From Agreia sp. Leaf283 (lineage in GTDB: Bacteria > Actinomycetota > Actinomycetes > Actinomycetales > Microbacteriaceae), in the NCBI RefSeq assembly GCF_001422485.1, contig NZ_LMNF01000004.1, positions 124,001 through 188,000 of the forward strand: a stretch of DNA of 64,000 nucleotides. Direction: 5' to 3'. A model generated the notes under the pieces. That model did not search any database. It saw only the letters and a program-made list of their open reading frames with translations, and was not told the DNA's origin. Below are positions 59,867-64,000 of the stretch, one piece after another. The stretch's first letter is position 1. Each line of letters begins with the position of its first letter. Position numbers and translations under genes: made by a program.

Positions 59867-61462
59867 ATGGCAGCGACAGAGCCGATCGTCGAGATGACAG
59901 ACATCTCGATCGAGTTCCCTGGCGTCAAAGCCCTCCAGAACGTGCAGCTCAGGCTGTACCCGGGAGAGGTGCACACCCTCATGGGTGAGAACGGTGCGGG
60001 CAAATCGACCCTCATCAAGGCACTGACCGGCGTCTACAAGATCGACTCCGGCAGCATCCGGGTCTCGGGCGGCCCCCGACAGTTCTCGGGAACCGCAGAC
60101 GCCCAGAGCGCCGGCATCTCGACCGTCTACCAAGAGGTCAACCTCTGCGACAATCTCACCGTCGGCGAGAACGTGATGCTCGGCAACGAGATCCGCGGCG
60201 CCTTCGGAATCAACTGGAAGAAGACCCACGAGGCCGCCCACGAGGCGCTCGTCGGTCTCGGCCTCGGCGACCTCGACCCGCGCCAGCCCCTCTCGAGCAT
60301 CTCGCTCGCGCTGCAGCAGCTCGTCGCCATCAGCCGTGCGATGGTCGCCAAGTCGAAGGTTCTCATCCTCGACGAGCCCACCTCGAGCCTCGACGCCAAC
60401 GAGGTCGAAGGCCTCTTCACGGTGATGCGTCGCCTGCGCGACCAAGGCGTCGCCATCCTCTTCGTCTCCCACTTCCTCGACCAGGTCTATGCGATCAGCG
60501 ATCGCCTCACCGTGCTGCGCAACGGCGAGTTCGTGGGGGAGCACCTCACCCGCGACCTGGGCCGCAGCCAGCTGATCTCGCTGATGATCGGCAAGGACTT
60601 CGAGACCCTCGCATCGCTCGGCTCGAACAGACGGCGGGATGCGCGGGAAAGCGGTGAGCAGCCCTTCTACAGCGCCGCGGGCCTCGGCCGAAAGGGTTCG
60701 ATCGAACCCGTCGACATCGCCGTGTACCCGGGCGAGGTCGTCGGCCTCGCCGGACTCCTCGGCTCCGGCCGCACCGAACTCGGCCGTCTGATGTACGGCG
60801 CCGACCGTCCTGATACGGGCGAGGTGACTATCGGAGGCAAGAGCACCGAGGTGCACAGCCCTGTGACCGGGCTCGCCACCAAGATCGCGTTCTCGACCGA
60901 GAACCGTCGCGACGAAGGCATCGTCGGCGACCTCACCGTGCGCGAGAACCTCATCCTGGCCGTCCAGGCCCGCCGCGGCTGGGCCCGGCCGCTTTCGAAG
61001 CGCGAGCAGAAGGAGCTGTGCGACAAGTACCTCGTCGAGCTCAACGTGCGCCCGAGCGACCCGGAGCGTCCCATCAAGAACCTGTCCGGCGGCAACCAGC
61101 AGAAGGTGCTGCTCGGGCGCTGGCTCGCCACGAAGCCCGAACTGCTCATCCTCGACGAGCCGACCCGCGGCATCGACATCGGCGCGAAGGCAGAGATCCA
61201 GGAGGCCATCGCGACACTCGCCGAAGACGGCATGTCGGTCGTCTTCATCTCGTCGGAGCTCGAAGAGGTCGTGCGACTCAGCGAAAGAATCGTGGTTCTG
61301 AAAGACCACCGCAAGATCGGAGAGATCATCAACGGTCCAGACATCACCGCCGACACGATCGTCGACCTGATCGCATCGGATGGCGCAGAGGCGCAGGGTG
61401 TCGAGGCCTTCGAGCCCGAGCCCGAGCCCGCCGCGTTCGCCGCCGAGGGGAGCACCAACTGA
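59867..61462 (+). CDS. ytfR: YtfR-like sugar ABC transporter ATPase
   Basis: From ATG 59867 the protein has 531 residues; ATG 59828 would add 13 residues but has worse spacing to GGGAGAA. Two ATPase halves carry GENGAGKSTLIKAL and LILDEPTSSLD, then GLLGSGRTELGRLM, LSGGNQQKVLLGRW and LLILDEPTRGIDIGAK. The second half has the usual degenerate Walker A of CUT2 ATPases. It energises the two permeases encoded directly downstream, whose first start overlaps its stop by one base. Confidence 0.93.
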   Translation: MAATEPIVEMTDISIEFPGVKALQNVQLRLYPGEVHTLMGENGAGKSTLIKALTGVYKIDSGSIRVSGGPRQFSGTADAQSAGISTVYQEVNLCDNLTVGENVMLGNEIRGAFGINWKKTHEAAHEALVGLGLGDLDPRQPLSSISLALQQLVAISRAMVAKSKVLILDEPTSSLDANEVEGLFTVMRRLRDQGVAILFVSHFLDQVYAISDRLTVLRNGEFVGEHLTRDLGRSQLISLMIGKDFETLASLGSNRRRDARESGEQPFYSAAGLGRKGSIEPVDIAVYPGEVVGLAGLLGSGRTELGRLMYGADRPDTGEVTIGGKSTEVHSPVTGLATKIAFSTENRRDEGIVGDLTVRENLILAVQARRGWARPLSKREQKELCDKYLVELNVRPSDPERPIKNLSGGNQQKVLLGRWLATKPELLILDEPTRGIDIGAKAEIQEAIATLAEDGMSVVFISSELEEVVRLSERIVVLKDHRKIGEIINGPDITADTIVDLIASDGAEAQGVEAFEPEPEPAAFAAEGSTN

Positions 61463-62529
61463 TGTCGAACACCTCATCGGGCGCGGCCTCGTTCCTCAAG
61501 ACCAGCGTCAAGCAGCCCTATATCTGGGCCATCGCGGCCCTCGTGCTGCTGCTCATCATCAACCTCATCAAGGACCCGAGCTACCTCGGCATCTCGGTGA
61601 ACGCCGTCACCGGAGACCTCTCGGGAAACCTCATCGACATCCTGCGTGCCAGTGCGCCGATCATGATGATCGCCGTGGGCATGACCCTGGTGATCGCCAC
61701 GAGAGGCATCGACCTCTCGGTCGGATCTGTCATGGCCGTCTCCGGCGCCGTGTCGATGGAGTTCATGCACGATGCCGGCGACGGATCGCTCGGATCCGCG
61801 CTCATGGCCATCGCGCTCGCCCTCGGCATCAGCGCCTTCCTCGGCCTGATCAACGGAGTGCTCGTCTCGATCGTCGGGCTGCAGCCCTTCATCACCACGC
61901 TGATCATGATGCTGGCCGGTCGAGGACTGGCCAAGGTCATCACCTCCGGTCAGAACACCTCGGCCAGCAACGAGTTCTTCCGCTGGATCGCCAATGGAAC
62001 CGTCCTCGGCTTTCCCGTCGTCTTCATCATCGGGGCGGTGATCGTGGCCCTCGTGGCCCTGCTGGTGCGCCGCAGCGCACTCGGGCTCATGATCGAATCG
62101 ATCGGCATCAACCCCAAGGCGGCGCGCATGGCCGGCATCCGACCGGTCGGCCTGCTGATCTTCGTCTACATCCTGAGCGGTGTACTCGCCGGCGTCGCGG
62201 GAATTTTCAGCACCGCCAGCGTCATGACCGTCGAGGTGGCCAAGACCGGCTTCTCCTCCGAGATGGATGCGATCCTCGCGGTGGTCATCGGCGGCACCTC
62301 GCTGGCCGGTGGCAAGTTCTCGCTCACGGGCAGTGTGATCGGCGCCCTGCTGATCGCCACGCTCGACAAGACCATCGTGTTCCTCGCCATCCCCTCGTCG
62401 GCGACCCCCGCATTCAAGGCCATCGTCATCGTGGCGATCTGCCTCCTGCAATCGCAGCGGGTTCGCGCACTCTTCAGCCAGCGTCGTGCGAGAACCAGCA
62501 CGCCACGAAAGGAGGCGGTGTCGGCATGA
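61462..62529 (+). CDS. ytfT: YtfT-like sugar ABC transporter permease
   Basis: The 355-residue protein has 8-10 membrane helices and the BPD_transp_2 (ribose-type) motifs: GMTLVIATRGIDLSVGSVMA, GLINGVLVSIVGLQPFITTL and VVIGGTSLAGGKFSLTGSVI. It forms one half of the membrane channel; the second, different permease follows with a 4-bp overlap. Two non-identical permeases are the hallmark of the YtfT/YjfF arrangement, whereas RbsC-type systems use one. Confidence 0.92.
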   Translation: MSNTSSGAASFLKTSVKQPYIWAIAALVLLLIINLIKDPSYLGISVNAVTGDLSGNLIDILRASAPIMMIAVGMTLVIATRGIDLSVGSVMAVSGAVSMEFMHDAGDGSLGSALMAIALALGISAFLGLINGVLVSIVGLQPFITTLIMMLAGRGLAKVITSGQNTSASNEFFRWIANGTVLGFPVVFIIGAVIVALVALLVRRSALGLMIESIGINPKAARMAGIRPVGLLIFVYILSGVLAGVAGIFSTASVMTVEVAKTGFSSEMDAILAVVIGGTSLAGGKFSLTGSVIGALLIATLDKTIVFLAIPSSATPAFKAIVIVAICLLQSQRVRALFSQRRARTSTPRKEAVSA

Positions 62530-63566
62530 CCTCCGTCATCGAACGCCCGAGCGCGCCGCAGAGCCCGCACACCCCGTCGCTCGTGAGCCGCCTCAAGCCG
62601 AACCTCGAGACGCTGCCCACGCTGGCCGCCATCGTGATCTTCGTCGGCATGATCATCTACGGCGAGATCGCCTACGGCCGCATCCTGCAGTTCAGCACGC
62701 TGTCGAACCTGTTCATCAACAACGCCTACCTGATCATCCTGGCGGTCGGACTCACCTTCGTGATCCTCACCGGCGGAGTCGACCTCTCGGTCGGCGCGAT
62801 CATCGCCATCAGCAGCCTCGTCGGGGTGATGCTCGCGAACGCCGGATGGAATCCGTTCGTCGTGATCGTGCTGATGATCCTCATCGGCTCGGCCTTCGGA
62901 GCCGCCTCGGGAATCCTGATCCAGTACTTCAACGTGCAACCGTTCATCGCGACGCTCGCGATGATGTTCCTGGCCCGGGGACTCGCATCGATGCTGAGCA
63001 CCACGCCCGAGCGCCTGGCCGACGAGTCGCCCATCCGCGCCCTGTCGACGGAGATCAAGGTGGTCGACGGTCCGAAGATCAACGACCTCGTCACCACGCC
63101 GAACGTGATCATCGCAGCGCTCGTGGTGATCGTGGCCTTCTACGTGCTGCACAAGACTCGCTTCGGCCGCACCGTCTATGCGATCGGCGGCTCCGAGCAG
63201 TCGGCCACGCTGATGGGCCTGCCGGTCGTGCGCACCAAGCTCGCGATCTACATCATCAGCGGCACCCTCGCGGGCCTCGCAGCCGTCGTCTACACATCGA
63301 AGCTCGGCATCGCCCAGAACATCACGGGCGTCGGCTGGGAGCTCGACGCGATCGCCGCGGTCATCATCGGAGGAACCCTGCTCACGGGTGGCGCCGGCTT
63401 CGTACTCGGCTCGGTCATCGGCGCCCTCGTGCTCGGCCTGATGAACGTGCTGATCACCCGCGACGGCAGCATCCCGCCCGAGGCCACGACCATCATCACA
63501 GGCGCGATCCTGCTCGTGTTCGTCCTTCTGCAGAGGCTCGTCGTCTCGCGTAAACGCAAGACCTGA
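62526..63566 (+). CDS. yjfF: YjfF-like sugar ABC transporter permease
   Basis: The 346-residue membrane protein has the same family motifs as its neighbour (GLTFVILTGGVDLSVGAIIA; QYFNVQPFIATLAMMF; VIIGGTLLTGGAGFVLGSVI) but is clearly a different subtype. AAAGGAGG lies upstream of ATG 62526, which overlaps the previous stop (ATGA). It completes the galactofuranose/arabinose-type importer. A palindromic repeat at its end probably closes the operon. Confidence 0.92.
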   Translation: MTSVIERPSAPQSPHTPSLVSRLKPNLETLPTLAAIVIFVGMIIYGEIAYGRILQFSTLSNLFINNAYLIILAVGLTFVILTGGVDLSVGAIIAISSLVGVMLANAGWNPFVVIVLMILIGSAFGAASGILIQYFNVQPFIATLAMMFLARGLASMLSTTPERLADESPIRALSTEIKVVDGPKINDLVTTPNVIIAALVVIVAFYVLHKTRFGRTVYAIGGSEQSATLMGLPVVRTKLAIYIISGTLAGLAAVVYTSKLGIAQNITGVGWELDAIAAVIIGGTLLTGGAGFVLGSVIGALVLGLMNVLITRDGSIPPEATTIITGAILLVFVLLQRLVVSRKRKT

Positions 63567-63605
63567 TCTCGATACGCCCGCTCGTTCCTCGCGGGCTACT
63601 CGATC
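63564..63605. repeat. Palindromic intergenic repeat, probable terminator
   Basis: GATCTCGATACGCCCGC and GCGGGCTACTCGATC are inverted arms around TCGTTCCTC. The same pattern occurs at 9331-9373 and, diverged, at 43101-43137. It begins in the last codons of the permease gene and could stop transcription. Confidence 0.7.
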
Positions 63606-63664
63606 GACGCACGACCGCATCACACTTCCACCCGTCAATGAAGCCGACCCTGGAGTTTTCGCGC

Positions 63665-64000
63665 CATGAAACGACCCCTGCTCACGAGATCGCTGGTGGC
63701 CGCGACGGCCTTCGCCCTCGCCGTCCCCCTGCTCAGCGCCACCCCCGCGCTCGCGGCCGATGACAGTCTTGTGCTCTCGTACGCGCTCGATGAGGCAGAC
63801 GGCACCGTCGCCGTCGACTCATCTGGCAACGGCCTCGACGGAACCGTGGTGGGCGGAGCGACACACGCCGGCAGCGCGGGTCTCGTGCTCGACGGAGTCG
63901 ACGACCACGTCGCGCTTCCGGGCAACGTGCTGGCCGGCCTCGACTCGATCACCGTCAGCACGCAGGTGCTCGTGCGTCCCGAACAGGCCTCGCCATACTT
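63665..64000 (+). CDS. Secreted LamG-domain protein, N-terminal part (cut by window end)
   Basis: The open frame from ATG 63665 runs off the window after 112 codons. It encodes a Sec signal peptide (LVAATAFALAVPLLSATPALA, cleaved after about residue 31). The start of a LamG/concanavalin-like domain follows: LSYALDEADGTVAVDSSGNG, then GLVLDGVDDHVALPG. Such domains often head secreted glycoside hydrolases. Next to a galactofuranose/arabinose-type importer, an enzyme releasing those sugars would fit, but the catalytic part is not visible. Confidence 0.85.

Overview
The window is a high-GC, gene-dense piece of an actinobacterial chromosome. The ssb-rpsR-rplI-dnaB order, frequent GTG starts, 4-bp ATGA/GTGA overlaps and the intergenic repeat CCCTTCGACARGCTCAGGG fit the family Microbacteriaceae (inference). 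A DUF3494 ice-binding surface protein hints at a cold or freeze-exposed lifestyle. I saw no rRNA, tRNA, CRISPR array or complete prophage.

Layout. 1-3 kb: replication and ribosome genes (3' end of ssb, rpsR, rplI, dnaB), with DnaA-box-like sites upstream of dnaB. 3-9 kb: housekeeping and stress genes (AlaX-like tRNA editing, a cyclic-nucleotide-binding flavoprotein, a TetR regulator divergent from a quinone-oxidoreductase-like gene, two DUF202 membrane proteins). 9.2-11.5 kb: a repeat-rich island around a frameshifted DUF222/HNH gene. 11.5-15.8 kb: an ABC exporter pair, then a MOSC protein with its own 2Fe-2S reductase.

15.8-38.4 kb is the centrepiece: a tightly packed ten-gene cluster of about 21.5 kb. 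It encodes a 2014-residue Ig-like/fibronectin-III surface protein, a MoxR AAA ATPase, a DUF58 protein, a transglutaminase-fold membrane protein without its usual catalytic Cys, an RDD/FHA protein, a PP2C phosphatase, two FHA-type proteins, a Ser/Thr kinase and an EssC/EccC-like FtsK/SpoIIIE ATPase. A WXG100 protein and an LpqN/DUF1795-like protein follow. This combines a PFNA-like kinase/FN3 cluster, as described in bifidobacteria, with a type VII secretion core. The same 18-bp palindrome precedes both the giant surface gene and the WXG100 gene. A second WXG100-like gene overlaps a lipase-like gene at 46.1-47.8 kb and could encode an exported effector pair.

38.4-41.8 kb: two LAxTG surface proteins (one with QCNGSGNG repeats, one ice-binding) flank a SARP/BTAD regulator. 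The first is preceded by eight repeats phased at exactly 11 bp, the binding pattern of OmpR-type regulators. 42-56 kb: small membrane proteins, purB with a phosphatase, two glycosyltransferases and an RsbQ-like hydrolase overlapping a PAS-GGDEF-EAL protein. 55.7-64 kb: a divergent sugar locus with a YtfQRT-YjfF-type ABC importer, a second RbsA-type ATPase, a LacI regulator, three LacI-type operators and the start of a secreted LamG-domain protein cut by the window edge.
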